Shown piece by piece: positions 5,556-13,058 of a stretch of 13,098 bases of DNA. The notes under the pieces were generated by a model. It did no database searches, was not told where the DNA came from, and was given only the letters and a program-made list of their open reading frames with translations. Positions within the stretch are counted from its first letter, which is position 1. Each line of letters starts with the position of its first letter. The DNA comes from DASVCZ01 sp036381335. GTDB taxonomy: Bacteria; Patescibacteriota; Microgenomatia; UBA1400; PJMF01. The position numbers and the translations under genes are program-made. The stretch is taken from the NCBI GenBank assembly GCA_036381335.1, contig DASVCZ010000029.1, positions 1 to 13,098 on the forward strand, given 5' to 3'.

Positions 5556-6732
5556 AGCGAAGTGCTACCAAATCGGAAAAGTGGTAGGTGAGAGCAAGAA
5601 AACTAAACACACCCGCAATTCGTCCAATATTTAAATATAGTTCTCTGTCACACACATAGGCATAATTGTTAGTGGCGTCACCACTTTCTTCTTCGTCAAT
5701 AACTCTGAGTGTAATCGGGTTCGCTGAAATCCAAATGAGATGGGCAGTGAACGAAACTAACAACAAATATAAAATAGCCGTCACCTGATTAAAGAAGAGC
5801 AAAAATAAACTCGAGATACTTAACAGTAGTAAAATTGCGATCTTGATAAGTAAAAGTCGATGATGAGGCTTTGCTTTTCGAGCAATACCATACATTGTAC
5901 TGGCTGTCACCAAGGCTGCGCCTGATTGAATAGCACCTAATGAGCCCTCTTTCCCGATCAGAGTAAAAGTGATCAATGCCGGCAGGAAAAAACTCATACC
6001 GGTGTTGTATCCAATACATATTTCTTGCAGCCGCGCATAACTCCATTTACTGGTGGCACCAAAAATAAATAACTTTTTGAAATTAGGGTTCTGAACCGGG
6101 GCAGAGAGAAAAACCCAACCGCCAAAAGCCAAAAGTACTAAAGCTACTATACTTAGCACTCGATAAGCTGGTTCAGCTTCATAGGTACTCGTATATTCTC
6201 CCGCTCGGATAATCAGACCCAATAAAAATGGGGTGATAATACCTGTCAGCATCCCAATCATAGCTTCCAAACCAGTAAAATAATTTCGGTTTTCGTCTTT
6301 GGTGACTGCTAAAGTAATAAAATTTCTATTTGCCCAATAATAGCCAAGAGGAAAACCCTGTAAGCCACCAAAAATAACTAAACTTGTAAGAGTATTAAAA
6401 GGGAAAAAAAAGACCATTGAAGCTACAAAACCCTGACCAATTAAGCCTCCACTTAGGACATAGTGAATGGGAAATTTTTTGAGTAAGAGCCCATTGGACC
6501 AAAAAGCAAACGGCAAGGTAATAAATGTTGCTAAATTGTAAAGCGCTACAGCGGTAACGTCATTTGTTTGGCGAAAAATAAAAGCGTTGATAAAAGTGAA
6601 AATTAACGGATACGCAAAGTCATAAATCGTCACTGACACTAACAGTTTTTGAGCAGCCAAGCTTAGCTTTTGAAAATGAGATTTTTCTAAATGATATCTT
6701 CTGAGAGTGAGAGAATGAAGGCGTGCATACAT
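5470..6732 (-). CDS. MFS-type transporter
   Basis: A 420-residue integral membrane protein with about 12 hydrophobic segments in two six-helix halves: roughly 35-55, 62-80, 90-111, 115-133, 155-175, 190-210, then 235-258, 265-283, 294-315, 318-337, 365-383 and 386-407. A basic stretch follows the sixth helix. Length and layout match the Major Facilitator Superfamily, but the classic loop 2-3 GxxxDRxGRR motif is not present (here SNGLLLKKF), so subfamily and substrate are not recognised. The segment GYYWANRNFITLAVTKDENRN (about 130-150), with polar residues within the membrane half, may line the pathway. The last helix is encoded antisense to the msrB tail. The start at 6732 lies 8 nt after a TATAAT, and there is no Shine-Dalgarno. 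Confidence 0.82.
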   Translation of the reverse strand: MYARLHSLTLRRYHLEKSHFQKLSLAAQKLLVSVTIYDFAYPLIFTFINAFIFRQTNDVTAVALYNLATFITLPFAFWSNGLLLKKFPIHYVLSGGLIGQGFVASMVFFFPFNTLTSLVIFGGLQGFPLGYYWANRNFITLAVTKDENRNYFTGLEAMIGMLTGIITPFLLGLIIRAGEYTSTYEAEPAYRVLSIVALVLLAFGGWVFLSAPVQNPNFKKLFIFGATSKWSYARLQEICIGYNTGMSFFLPALITFTLIGKEGSLGAIQSGAALVTASTMYGIARKAKPHHRLLLIKIAILLLLSISSLFLLFFNQVTAILYLLLVSFTAHLIWISANPITLRVIDEEESGDATNNYAYVCDRELYLNIGRIAGVFSFLALTYHFSDLVALRFIPVLMGLFQVGVWWTARQLVQTSSRSN

Positions 6733-6740
6733 ACCGCGTA

Positions 6741-6746
6741 ATTATA
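6741..6746 (-). promoter_or_regulatory. -10 box of the MFS transporter gene
   Basis: A perfect TATAAT on the minus strand, 8 nt before ATG 6732. There is no good -35 at 16-18 nt. It predicts a leaderless or 1-2 nt leader mRNA. Confidence 0.5.
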
Positions 6747-6854
6747 CTCTACTGTCGGACTTTAGCGAGAACTTATTAAAAACCACCGTCGCTCATCAAA
6801 TACACACCCAGTACTTATAGGGTGATCTAGGTGCCCGGTGTACTATCCGGTAAG

Positions 6855-8369
6855 ATGTCGTATGAAAGAAAAATAAGTCCCCGCGCTGAAAACTTTGTGT
6901 CCGCTCACGAAAGCATTCTGAACGTCATGAAAAAAAATGACCGGTTTTTGTCGCTCCTGGGTTACCTAGGACTAGGCGGGATTGATGAAGATCTGGCTAC
7001 CTTATCTGAAATCGTCAAAAAAATTCCTGATGAAAACTTACGATGGGATGTCTTAGACTGGATGACAGAAAAAATCCTGCTGCCCGAAGATCCTTTGGTC
7101 ATGGCCCACGTCCAAAAGTATATTGTGATGATGTTGACAGTCATTTCTACCAATGATTACCTGCATGGCGTCCCTTCCTTCCTGAATGAAGAAGAGATAC
7201 TTAACGGCCCGTATCGAGACCGGGCACTGCTGATCAGCAAAAGCTATGCCTTCCTTTTCTTCATGGATGATCGCTTTGGTAATGAGAACTATTCGCAGCT
7301 CCAAGATCACGAAAAAAGAGAAGTAAAGGCGAGTACTAAACGCATAGCAGCCTATCTCAATGGCATGTATACGCGCCAGCCAGTTTCAACTGAGGCAGAT
7401 GGCATCTTGGTTATGCAACTTCATCGAGCTGAGCGAGCGTTTTACGAACTAGTGGACGAATTCAAAGAAAAGTTGCCCGACACTCCCGAAGCTTTAGCTT
7501 GGTGGGAAGAGTTCAAAGTCAGGATGATCGATCATCTGAAACTAGGAAATGATGATTTAAATAAAAATTACACTGTTAAAACCTATGCCAAAGATCGTCA
7601 AGCCGCTTCCGGAATGAACTGGGCCGCTATTATGGGTGAGTTCCTCTACTTTAAGTTTATTCCCCGTCACAAACTTGAAACCAATCCCGATCTGGCTGAC
7701 TTTGATCAACTCCTGACAAAGACAGAACAACTTTATAAAAGAGGCGGTGGCGAAATTAATGATGACTTCTCATTTGTGAAAGAGGTGATAGATAAAGGTT
7801 CAGCTGTCAATATAATGGTGGTTGTCTTTAACAAAATTATAGAAGAAAAAAGAGCTGACACCTATTCCAAGGAGGAGGTAAGGGAGCTAGTGAGATTTCT
7901 CTACACTATTGCCGATCAGGAACTGGTGGAAGTACTTGCTCACACCTTCTTTGACATCCTAGCGCAAGAGGGAGTGGATGATGATGAGCCCTTAGTCACC
8001 GAACATTTCTTAGAAATTACCTATCTAGAAACAATTAAAAGAAACTCTGAGTTAAGGACTAAGTTACTAGTCGATTTCTTCACTAATCAAGAAACATTGA
8101 GTGAAATGTTAGAGGAAAAATATCAGCAAGGTATCTTGACTGAAGATGAGTATCAAGCCCTAAAGTTCAAACTGGCAGACTGGCTGATTGGAATTTTAGC
8201 CACCATTGTCTGGCAATTAACAGAAGGGTATCCTCGATATGAGAATGAAGCAGCTATTTTCCAAGTACTCCGACCAGATGACAAAAAAAGAGCCAGCGTA
8301 CTGAAAATGTTGGGATTCCATAATCAAAAAAGATATCAAAGTGCTCATCACTCACTCAGTCCAACCTAA
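6855..8369 (+). CDS. Class I terpene synthase-like protein
   Basis: A 504-residue, nearly all-helical soluble protein. Although not a close match to a named enzyme, it carries the ordered signature of class I terpene cyclases. Asp138-Asp139 sit in AFLFFMDDRFGNE (where the family has FxxxDDxxD/E). A Y-x3-R-x4-G-x8-E block at 244-262 contains Arg248, the position of the pyrophosphate sensor. The NSE motif NDDFSFVKE is perfect at 302-310 (Asn302, Ser306, Glu310), followed by a VNIMVVV helix and a SKEEV segment as in the family. WQLTEGYPRY at 453-462 matches the C-terminal W...RY motif. It is longer than the usual 330-360 residues: about 60 extra before the Asp-rich motif and about 70 between NSE and RY. 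An upstream GTG at 6831 is possible; I prefer ATG 6855, with TACTAT 8 nt before it. Cyclase activity is inferred; no prenyltransferase gene is nearby. Confidence 0.68.
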   Translation: MSYERKISPRAENFVSAHESILNVMKKNDRFLSLLGYLGLGGIDEDLATLSEIVKKIPDENLRWDVLDWMTEKILLPEDPLVMAHVQKYIVMMLTVISTNDYLHGVPSFLNEEEILNGPYRDRALLISKSYAFLFFMDDRFGNENYSQLQDHEKREVKASTKRIAAYLNGMYTRQPVSTEADGILVMQLHRAERAFYELVDEFKEKLPDTPEALAWWEEFKVRMIDHLKLGNDDLNKNYTVKTYAKDRQAASGMNWAAIMGEFLYFKFIPRHKLETNPDLADFDQLLTKTEQLYKRGGGEINDDFSFVKEVIDKGSAVNIMVVVFNKIIEEKRADTYSKEEVRELVRFLYTIADQELVEVLAHTFFDILAQEGVDDDEPLVTEHFLEITYLETIKRNSELRTKLLVDFFTNQETLSEMLEEKYQQGILTEDEYQALKFKLADWLIGILATIVWQLTEGYPRYENEAAIFQVLRPDDKKRASVLKMLGFHNQKRYQSAHHSLSPT

Positions 8370-8380
8370 AAGTATTTTAG
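8366..8380. terminator. Small hairpin shared by two convergent gene ends
   Basis: A perfect 6-bp inverted repeat, CTAAAA-GTA-TTTTAG, contains the stop codons of both convergent genes (stops 8367-8369 and 8377-8379). The stem is AT-rich and there is no clear T-run, so a role as a two-way terminator or end signal is only a guess. Confidence 0.3.
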
Positions 8381-8898
8381 AAACTCCGCTCAATCTCTTT
8401 AATAATCTGAGGTAGGTCGGCTAAGCTTTCATACCGTTGAAACTTATCGGCATCGACTACTTTTTTGTGAATATTAATCGCTGCTTCTACAAAGGAATTG
8501 AAATGTTCTTGACTGCCAATGATGTAAATCTTTTTAACTCGTTTGGTAAAAAGTGCCAACTTCAGTAGATCAAGGCTTAGTAAGTCATTTAACCTGGGGA
8601 CAATTCTTTCAATGTTAATGATTAAGTCCATATCGGGGTACTCACGCACAAATTGGCTTTGGAGACTCATCATTTCGCGTGCTTGGTCGGTGGTGGATTC
8701 AGAACTGAGAGCATCAATATACGCAATGTTTCGAATGACATCGACCAACGCATAATAGGTATCACCACTCGACTTAAACCAGGAAAATTGATCTTCACTG
8801 GTATCTTTGGCCATGGCACTTAAAACACTTTCCACAATCGGAACTACTTCGGATTTCCACTCAGAAATCTCTGCCAGAATATGATTCATACTCGCCAT
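8377..8898 (-). CDS. Hypothetical protein, possible STAS/SpoIIAA-like C-terminal half
   Basis: A 173-residue soluble protein I do not recognise. It has no signal peptide, membrane segment or cysteine. The first 85 residues look helical. From about 90 there is an alternating pattern: a strand (DLIINI), helices rich in Leu (LNDLLSLDLLKLALF), a basic turn and strand (KRVKKIYIIGS, 119-129), a helix (EHFNSFVEAAINIHKK) and a last segment KFQRYESLADLPQIIKEI. This ending resembles the closing beta-alpha-beta-alpha part of STAS/SpoIIAA-like proteins, where the last segment is often F-x-SLxEAxxWL; the match is weak. The start at 8898 lies 11 nt after a TATAAT; an in-frame ATG at 8889 is possible. It converges on the terpene-synthase-like gene with 7 nt between stops, and appears to have its own promoter. 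Confidence 0.75.
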   Translation of the reverse strand: MASMNHILAEISEWKSEVVPIVESVLSAMAKDTSEDQFSWFKSSGDTYYALVDVIRNIAYIDALSSESTTDQAREMMSLQSQFVREYPDMDLIINIERIVPRLNDLLSLDLLKLALFTKRVKKIYIIGSQEHFNSFVEAAINIHKKVVDADKFQRYESLADLPQIIKEIERSF

Positions 8899-8909
8899 AG
8901 TTGTATATC

Positions 8910-8915
8910 ATTATA
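8910..8915 (-). promoter_or_regulatory. -10 box of the 173-residue protein gene
   Basis: A perfect TATAAT on the minus strand, 11 nt before ATG 8898, with no good -35. The predicted leader is a few nucleotides, with no Shine-Dalgarno. Confidence 0.5.
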
Positions 8916-8951
8916 CCCCGAGAATGGGAGAAACCGGTAAGCAGCCATTAC

Positions 8952-10709
8952 TTATCTATTAAAAAATCTTCGGAAGGCGTCTAGGATTCTTTGCAGCCAA
9001 CTTTCAAAGGTTGCTCTTGGACCAGTTGGCTCTGTGGCAGGCAAGGGTTCGGGATCAACTGGTTGATGATCGATACTGGGGTCGATGTTGTCCTCAGCTT
9101 CCCCTGTCGGGCTCGGCGAGGCCTCAGGCGTACCACTGGGACTCATTTCGGGAGAAGTTACTTGATTCGCAGGTGAAGGGCTAGGAGTAGGTTCTCGAAC
9201 TTCTCCGCCTTGGACAACAAACACATTAAACTCGCTGGGAGTGTGGGTGTTTTCAATACCTTGCATGTGGTTCATGGTCCCCGTTAAGCGGTGAACTTCA
9301 GTTCTCGTCAGTGGCACCAGTACCTCTTCGCCGGTGTAGATCCCAGTAGCCAGGGCCGGACCAAAATAATGCTGGGCATCTTTAATCACATATTCTTGGT
9401 TTGGTTCTAAGACAGAGTTGAGATCTAGTGCAGCTTCTGTTGCCCCCTCCCAGTTATAGACAGTAACATGTCCTCTGCCATCATCGTAGGTGTTTGGCCT
9501 GACCGCTATGTGCATGCCGGTAGGGGGACCCGCATTAATACTACTATTGGTATCAAAGCCAGTTTGAGTCCGCCACTGAGAAGGAGTAAGCACGTTCGTG
9601 AGATCGTTATAGATAAAGCGCGGATTGGAATTGCGAGAAAAATAGGTATTGTTATCCCAGACAGCGTGAGTAACGCCACTGGGAGGGACCACCCACCGCG
9701 CCAAAATATTATTAGAAACCAACGTATTATTCTCAACCACTACATCTTGAAACGTATGAACCAATAACGCACCGTGCTTGGATTTGCCATCCACAAAGTA
9801 ATTATTACGAATCCGAGTGTTGACGTTATCCATGGTGGCATCACCAACCAACGTTGATAACCATTCGTTCTCGCGACCCAGTTCTGGCCGGTGATAGGTG
9901 TTATTAAATTCTAGAATTGCATTTTCTACCGGGTCCGATTCTGAACCGTAGTAAATATTGGCGTCCCGATGGTCAAAGACTGTATTACCTTCAATGGTGT
10001 AGTTGTCGCCGCCGCCCACCACCCCAAAGACTTTAATGCCAAAAGTGAAGTTCCGCCAAATAATATTATCTTTAATTAACCGCGAGTATTCTGGATGCTT
10101 ATTTTGAGTATAGATGGCTGCTCCTCGCCGGATAGGATTGGCAACGTTGGTAGTAGTATCATAAGTACCGGTACCCCAAATTAAGTTGCCATAGATCTCC
10201 GATGTGCCAGCGGCATCCCACAGCCCAATCGCGGGATGACCAGTATTGTAAATCAACATGTTGATAACTTTGGCTCCCTGGCAGTGTAAAGTGATACCGG
10301 GTGCTCGCTGCAGATTTGGGAGAGTCCGATTTTCTTCGGTGTTAGTCAGCTCAAAATTTCGAAAAGTGATGTAACTGGCGTCCACGCCACAGTATATTTC
10401 GCCGTTAACGGTGGCTCGTTCATCTTGGTAGCCGCGGATAGTGATAGGTTGCTCCAAGGAGCCATCTAAAGTAATCGCAAAACGAGTAGCACCGCCTTCT
10501 CCATAGAGCCCTCCTCGCAACCACAAGGTATCACCGGGTGATACTTCTGCAGTTTTGGTGAAGGCAGTCGTAATATCCCATGGGCGATCGATGCTCCCGT
10601 CACCCTCTGCTGTACCGGAGGGAGAAGCAAAAAACTCAGCGGCCAAGACAGGCGTGGCAAAGTGTAAAAAAAGAATGGTAGACAACAGATAACCAACGAT
10701 ACTTTTCAT
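8952..10709 (-). CDS. Secreted parallel beta-helix (pectate-lyase-like) protein with Pro/Ser-rich tail
   Basis: A 585-residue exported protein. Residues 1-23 are a signal peptide (hydrophobic core LLSTILFLHF, likely cut after VLA). The mature start reads FFASPSGTAEGDGS...RPW...AF, then PGDTLWLRGGLYG at 58-70. That is the opening of right-handed beta-helix proteins of the pectate lyase / chondroitinase-B / NosD type. From about 90 to 365 short strands and Asn turns recur (NNYF, NNTL, NNTY, GNTVF, GNLIWG), as in beta-helix coils. A second beta-rich part (400-500) ends at FNVFVVQ. Residues 504-565 are a Pro/Ser/Glu-rich disordered linker, and 566-585 form a cationic amphipathic helix (FESWLQRILDAFRRFFNR). 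Polysaccharide binding or cleavage is plausible; I cannot assign catalytic residues. It has a -10 of its own 14 nt upstream; CobW lies 74 nt upstream on the same strand. Confidence 0.83.
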   Translation of the reverse strand: MKSIVGYLLSTILFLHFATPVLAAEFFASPSGTAEGDGSIDRPWDITTAFTKTAEVSPGDTLWLRGGLYGEGGATRFAITLDGSLEQPITIRGYQDERATVNGEIYCGVDASYITFRNFELTNTEENRTLPNLQRAPGITLHCQGAKVINMLIYNTGHPAIGLWDAAGTSEIYGNLIWGTGTYDTTTNVANPIRRGAAIYTQNKHPEYSRLIKDNIIWRNFTFGIKVFGVVGGGDNYTIEGNTVFDHRDANIYYGSESDPVENAILEFNNTYHRPELGRENEWLSTLVGDATMDNVNTRIRNNYFVDGKSKHGALLVHTFQDVVVENNTLVSNNILARWVVPPSGVTHAVWDNNTYFSRNSNPRFIYNDLTNVLTPSQWRTQTGFDTNSSINAGPPTGMHIAVRPNTYDDGRGHVTVYNWEGATEAALDLNSVLEPNQEYVIKDAQHYFGPALATGIYTGEEVLVPLTRTEVHRLTGTMNHMQGIENTHTPSEFNVFVVQGGEVREPTPSPSPANQVTSPEMSPSGTPEASPSPTGEAEDNIDPSIDHQPVDPEPLPATEPTGPRATFESWLQRILDAFRRFFNR

Positions 10710-10723
10710 GCGTGAGTGTAGGA

Positions 10724-10729
10724 AGTATA
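10724..10729 (-). promoter_or_regulatory. Possible -10 box of the beta-helix protein gene
   Basis: TATACT on the minus strand, 14 nt before ATG 10709, in the 74-nt gap after the CobW-type gene. No convincing -35 and no Shine-Dalgarno are seen. Confidence 0.4.
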
Positions 10730-10783
10730 ACGGTCATGATGAAAAAAAGGTGGCACAAAAGTGTAAGAAAAAGGTACTGCTTT

Positions 10784-11710
10784 TTAGAACTGCTTTGAAA
10801 AAAGGTGCTCAAGCTCCGTCTTCTCTATGTGATAGCCTATAAAAATCAGCTTAGATTCTGTGACCAATTCTGGTTTAGCAAACTCAAAGTACTCAAATCG
10901 CTTAAAGACGCCATTGAGGACCCGCCACCCCATTCCTTCCAGGTTAACGAAGCCTTTGACGCGAAAAATATTTTTGGGAAGGCTAGCCAATATTTCATCC
11001 AACCGATCTTTGGCAATTGGCTGATTCAAAGTCATGGTGACTGCCTGGATGTCATCGTGCGTTTCATGATCGTGTGCGTGTTGGGCTTTAGTAGTAAGTT
11101 CAGCACTCGACCATTGAGAATCGATGCCAAATGCCACTCGTGGATCCAACTTTCCTTGGGGTGCTTCTACAATCGGCGAATACTCATTCAGCTCGCGAAC
11201 GTAACCGACAACTGTCCGTTTGCGATCGTCATCAACTAGCTCCACTTTGTTAAAAACGATGAGATCCGTGAGCTTGGCTTGCCGGCGGGCGACTTCGCTA
11301 ATGTCTTTGTAGCCTTCGAAGTTAACCACGTCGATGATGGAAATCACTCCATCCCGCAACAGCCGCGGATGATTGGCCACCATTAGAGCCAGAGCTGCCG
11401 GGTCGGCCGTGCCGGCCGATTCGATAATAATTCGATCAGGTTGATACGATTCAATGATTTCATTAATGGCCGAAATGAATGGCCCAACCAAAGTGCAACA
11501 AATGCAACCGTTTAACAATTCCCGACTGACAATATTTTGACCACGAACTAATTTGGTATCCAAATCTTCTTCGCCAATTTCATTTTTAATGTAGATAACT
11601 TTCTGACCTTGTGCTTGAAGGTGTTCGACCAGGTGAAGAATGATAGTGGTTTTACCCGCGCCCAGGAAACCGGTAATGACGGTAGTGGGGATGCGATTGA
11701 TTGCAACCAT
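10784..11710 (-). CDS. COG0523 (CobW/YjiA/ZNG1-type) GTP-dependent metallochaperone
   Basis: A 308-residue G3E-family GTPase. Counted from ATG 11710: Walker A GFLGAGKTT at 14-22, the metal-binding GCICC at 68-72 typical of COG0523, the ESAGTADP switch at 97-104, and the guanine motif NKVE at 154-157 (usually NKxD). A His-rich stretch HAHDHETHDD lies at 211-220, followed by the C-terminal CobW_C domain (about 223-308). Family members deliver Zn, Co, Fe or Ni to target enzymes using GTP hydrolysis; the CxCC and His run suggest zinc, but this is inference. The nearby zinc protein MsrB is one possible client. An in-frame ATG at 11722 directly abuts a TATGAT box, so I prefer 11710, which lies 12 nt after that box. 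The 228 nt upstream, towards rpoD, carry no gene. Confidence 0.92.
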   Translation of the reverse strand: MVAINRIPTTVITGFLGAGKTTIILHLVEHLQAQGQKVIYIKNEIGEEDLDTKLVRGQNIVSRELLNGCICCTLVGPFISAINEIIESYQPDRIIIESAGTADPAALALMVANHPRLLRDGVISIIDVVNFEGYKDISEVARRQAKLTDLIVFNKVELVDDDRKRTVVGYVRELNEYSPIVEAPQGKLDPRVAFGIDSQWSSAELTTKAQHAHDHETHDDIQAVTMTLNQPIAKDRLDEILASLPKNIFRVKGFVNLEGMGWRVLNGVFKRFEYFEFAKPELVTESKLIFIGYHIEKTELEHLFSKQF

Positions 11711-11722
11711 ACGATAGAGCAT

Positions 11723-11728
11723 ATCATA
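11723..11728 (-). promoter_or_regulatory. Possible -10 box of the CobW-type gene
   Basis: TATGAT on the minus strand, 12 nt before ATG 11710 and touching the alternative ATG at 11722. There is no clear -35. It supports the shorter start. No recognisable Zur-type operator is seen around it. Confidence 0.35.
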
Positions 11729-11852
11729 TTAGCAGTTACTTGCATTTATATTACGTTCAAGACACGCTCGACTCTACATGAAGTTCTCTACAGTAATTTA
11801 TCGTCTTCTTTGTTCTCGCTCTCAAAATCACCTATTCAACCTTTGATATTAT

Positions 11853-11868
11853 TCATCACTAGTGGTGA
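11853..11868. repeat. 16-nt near-palindrome between rpoD and the CobW-type gene
   Basis: TCATCACT followed by AGTGGTGA: eight pairing positions with one G-T mismatch and the perfect core CACTAGTG. It lies about 140 nt upstream of the CobW-type start and 80 nt beyond the rpoD stop. It could be an operator or RNA hairpin; no T-run follows on either strand. Confidence 0.35.
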
Positions 11869-11907
11869 CGGTGCTTTAGACGGTCTCTCACGTAATAATA
11901 AGTGCAA

Positions 11908-11930
11908 AAAAAATCTACTAACTATTTTTT
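11908..11930 (-). terminator. AT-rich stem-loop downstream of rpoD
   Basis: AAAAAAT (11908-11914) and ATTTTTT (11924-11930) pair around a 9-nt loop, 20 nt beyond the rpoD stop. Read on the minus strand the T-run forms the 3' arm. It lacks a GC stem, so it would be a weak terminator at best. Confidence 0.3.
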
Positions 11931-11950
11931 GATGGACAATCGATAGAATG

Positions 11951-13051
11951 TTAATCCAAGAAATCCTGCAGCCGCTTGCGGCGACTAGGATGGCGGAGCT
12001 TACGCAGAGCTTTGGCTTCAATTTGGCGAATCCGCTCTCTCGTGACACCGAATTTTTGACCCACTTCTTCCAACGTCATCATTTTGCCACCGTTGAGTCC
12101 AAAGCGCATCTTGAGTACTTTCGCCTCCCGGTCGGAGAGGGCAGCCAACACCTCATCGATGTTCTCGCGCAACATCTGTTGAGACGTGGCTTCGTAGGGA
12201 GAAATTTGGCGATCATCGGCAATGAAGTCACCGAGGACGCTATCATCCTCACTGTCACCTACCGGTGATTCCAACGAAGTAGTGTTTTGGGCAATCTTGA
12301 GAATTTCGCGGACCTTATCCGGATCCATGTCCTCCATGGCTTTACCAATTTCTTCAGGAGTGGGCTCACGGCCCAAGTCTTGCATCAGTTTGCGGGAAGT
12401 ACGCATCAATTTATTGATGGTCTCCACCATGTGGACGGGAATGCGGATAGTCCGGGCCTGGTCAGCAATCGCCCGCGTAATAGCTTGGCGAATCCACCAG
12501 GTAGCATAGGTAGAAAATTTAAAACCCTTGGTCCAGTCGTATTTTTCAACGGCCCGAATCAAACCCTTGTTGCCTTCTTGGATCAAGTCTAAGAAGGTCA
12601 TACCACGACCAATGTACTTCTTGGCAATGGACACCACCAACCGTAAGTTAGCAGCCGTCAACTTTTCTTTAGCTTTTTTGTCACCTGCTTCAGCTTTTTG
12701 AGCCAACCTAATTTCTTCTTCCCGAGTAAGCAACGGAATTCGGCCAATTTCCTTAAGGTACATCCGGACTGGGTCGGACGAACCATCGGTGTCTAACGTA
12801 CTGAGGACCTCCAACTCGCGTTGAATATCAGTTTCATCTGGTTCTTCTTCTTCGGAGACAGACTCAAAAACATCAATCGCGTGCTGTTCAATCTGGCCAT
12901 AGAAAATATCAAGCAACTCGATATATTCTTCTGGCTCGACAAAAACGTCTAGCACTTCATCTTGAGTCACGTACCCACGTGACTTGGCTTTTTTCAGTAA
13001 CTCATCAATATCATTCTTGAGGGCTTGGGGAATTTTTGCGGTCTTGGCCAT
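11951..13051 (-). CDS. rpoD: Principal RNA polymerase sigma factor (sigma-70 / SigA)
   Basis: A 366-residue housekeeping sigma factor. It has a short region 1.1-like N-terminus (about 1-55), an acidic linker (SEEEEPDET, 65-74), region 1.2 (DPVRMYLKEIGRIPLLTREEE, 93-113), region 2 (NLRLVVSIAKKY ... FLDLIQEGNKGLIRAVEKYD ... FSTYATWWIRQAITRAI, 135-196) that binds the beta' coiled coil and melts the -10, region 3 (205-285) and region 4 with helix-turn-helix TLEEVGQKFGVTRERIRQIEAKALRKLR (326-353) for the -35. The RpoD box and EAKALRKLRHPSR ending are typical of group 1. The full-length start at 13051 lies 11 nt after a TATAAT and lacks a Shine-Dalgarno. It lacks the long non-conserved insertion of proteobacterial sigma-70. 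What lies upstream (often dnaG) is outside the window. Confidence 0.97.
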   Translation of the reverse strand: MAKTAKIPQALKNDIDELLKKAKSRGYVTQDEVLDVFVEPEEYIELLDIFYGQIEQHAIDVFESVSEEEEPDETDIQRELEVLSTLDTDGSSDPVRMYLKEIGRIPLLTREEEIRLAQKAEAGDKKAKEKLTAANLRLVVSIAKKYIGRGMTFLDLIQEGNKGLIRAVEKYDWTKGFKFSTYATWWIRQAITRAIADQARTIRIPVHMVETINKLMRTSRKLMQDLGREPTPEEIGKAMEDMDPDKVREILKIAQNTTSLESPVGDSEDDSVLGDFIADDRQISPYEATSQQMLRENIDEVLAALSDREAKVLKMRFGLNGGKMMTLEEVGQKFGVTRERIRQIEAKALRKLRHPSRRKRLQDFLD

Positions 13052-13058
13052 AGGATTT

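Noticed and set aside
10768..10785. AAAAAG/CTTTTT inverted repeat after the CobW-type stop as a terminator
   Set aside because: It is an A/T-only stem with a 6-nt loop that overlaps the last codons. Chance is likely in this A-rich stretch.
10805..11239. 144-residue open frame on plus inside the CobW-type gene
   Set aside because: It is antisense to conserved G3E GTPase sequence and shows no recognisable domain or start signal.
11609..11932. 107-residue open frame on plus reaching into the rpoD/CobW gap
   Set aside because: Its first third is antisense to the CobW-type gene, and the rest is low-complexity Ser/Leu with no start signal. I see no gene in 11723-11950.
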